NCBI GenBank assembly: GCA_024763115.1
Contig: JANTGB010000145.1
Span: 1-6,152, forward strand
Direction: 5' to 3'
DNA: 6,152 nucleotides
From: Desulfobulbaceae bacterium
GTDB lineage: Bacteria > Desulfobacterota > Desulfobulbia > Desulfobulbales > SURF-16
Positions 5,947 through 6,152 of this stretch are shown here, one piece after another (positions within the stretch are counted from its first letter, which is position 1; each line of letters opens with the position of its first letter). The translations under genes were made by a program, and so were the position numbers. The notes beneath the pieces are model-generated. The model searched no databases. It was not told where the DNA came from and saw nothing but the letters and a program-made list of their open reading frames with translations.

Positions 5947-6152
5947 ACCCATGAGTATTTCTACTTTGGGAGACAGCTGAATTGCAGGCTGGGTTGACCG
6001 AAAAACTTTTCTGTATTTTGTTGGGTTAAAGGTAACCGTTCACCAGGGCACCAAGTTTACGATAACCTTCAGTCCTGTAAGTGTTTACCAGTGCCTTAGA
6101 TTCGTTCGTTTGGGACTTCGAAGCATACTTGTGCTATTCGAGAAGGCCCAAA
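5947..6152. other. 206-base end region with no convincing gene
   Basis: No rightward reading frame of useful length is present: ATG 5954 gives only nine codons. No biotin-carrier gene begins here and no strong terminator follows the biotin carboxylase. The stretch holds imperfect inverted repeats: AAGGTAACCG (6029-6038) against CGATAACCTT (6060-6069) with two mismatches, GTAA/TTAC at 6077-6088, and a larger one at the edge. On the minus strand, 6026-6133 reads as 35 codons before a stop, bounded upstream by a TAG at 6136-6134 with open frame beyond it. This could be the tail of a leftward gene or chance. Confidence 0.5.
6109..6152. repeat. Imperfect bulged hairpin at the window edge
   Basis: TTTGGG (6109-6114) pairs with CCCAAA (6147-6152), CTTC (6116-6119) with GAAG (6142-6145), GAA (6120-6122) with TTC (6137-6139), and GCA (6123-6125) with TGC (6132-6134). 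That makes 16 base pairs with one mismatch, two 2-base bulges on the right arm and a 6-base loop. No U-tract can be seen because the window ends there. It could be a terminator, a structured RNA or the end of a mobile element. Confidence 0.5.

Noticed and set aside
5954..5983. Short frame MSISTLGDS after the biotin carboxylase
   Set aside because: Only nine codons, without a good ribosome binding site or a known match.
5994..6019. Promoter TTGACC with TATTTT downstream
   Set aside because: The spacer is only 14 bases and no gene follows.
6020..6026. Integron attC-like core GTTGGGT (fits GTTRRRY)
   Set aside because: No RYYYAAC partner lies at a suitable distance on the correct side, and no cassette gene or integrase is present.

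Overview
The window reads as a chromosomal stretch from a Gram-negative, probably anaerobic bacterium of the Desulfobacterota (former Deltaproteobacteria). I infer this from the style of the PAS/HD-GYP sensor, the stand-alone PilZ protein and the acyl-CoA carboxylase pair. No rRNA or marker gene supports it, so the taxonomic call is tentative.

Left part (1-1482): a cyclic-di-GMP signalling pair. A sensor protein whose 5' end lies outside the window (PAS plus HD-GYP) runs rightward. A small PilZ protein runs leftward, and the two stop codons abut with no base between them. The HD-GYP domain keeps HHE...GYP but has Tyr in place of the His of the HD pair, and Arg at an upstream position where related proteins usually have His. 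It may therefore be inactive or altered. The PilZ protein keeps both c-di-GMP-binding motifs.

Middle (1483-1674): an AT-rich divergent spacer with plausible back-to-back sigma-70 promoters, one for pilZ on the minus strand and one for the rightward genes.

Right part (1675-5946): three co-directional, closely spaced genes, probably one operon. The first is a CRP-type cyclic-nucleotide-binding fold fused to a GAF domain. It has no DNA-binding or enzymatic output and has lost the Glu and Arg that normally hold the cyclic phosphate. The second is a PccB-type carboxyltransferase and the third a stand-alone biotin carboxylase. The two enzymes would carboxylate an acyl-CoA through a biotinylated carrier protein that is not encoded here. 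The carboxyltransferase differs from the usual family sequence at several normally conserved active-site positions, so its substrate is uncertain. A degenerate 7-bp tandem repeat fills the gap between the two enzyme genes and supplies the region just before the biotin carboxylase start.

End (5947-6152): 206 bases with no convincing gene, holding imperfect inverted repeats. The last one pairs exactly up to the final base of the window.

The point most worth following is the link between a two-domain small-molecule sensor with no visible output and an acyl-CoA carboxylase in the same transcription unit. I see no clear-cut new defence or mobile system.
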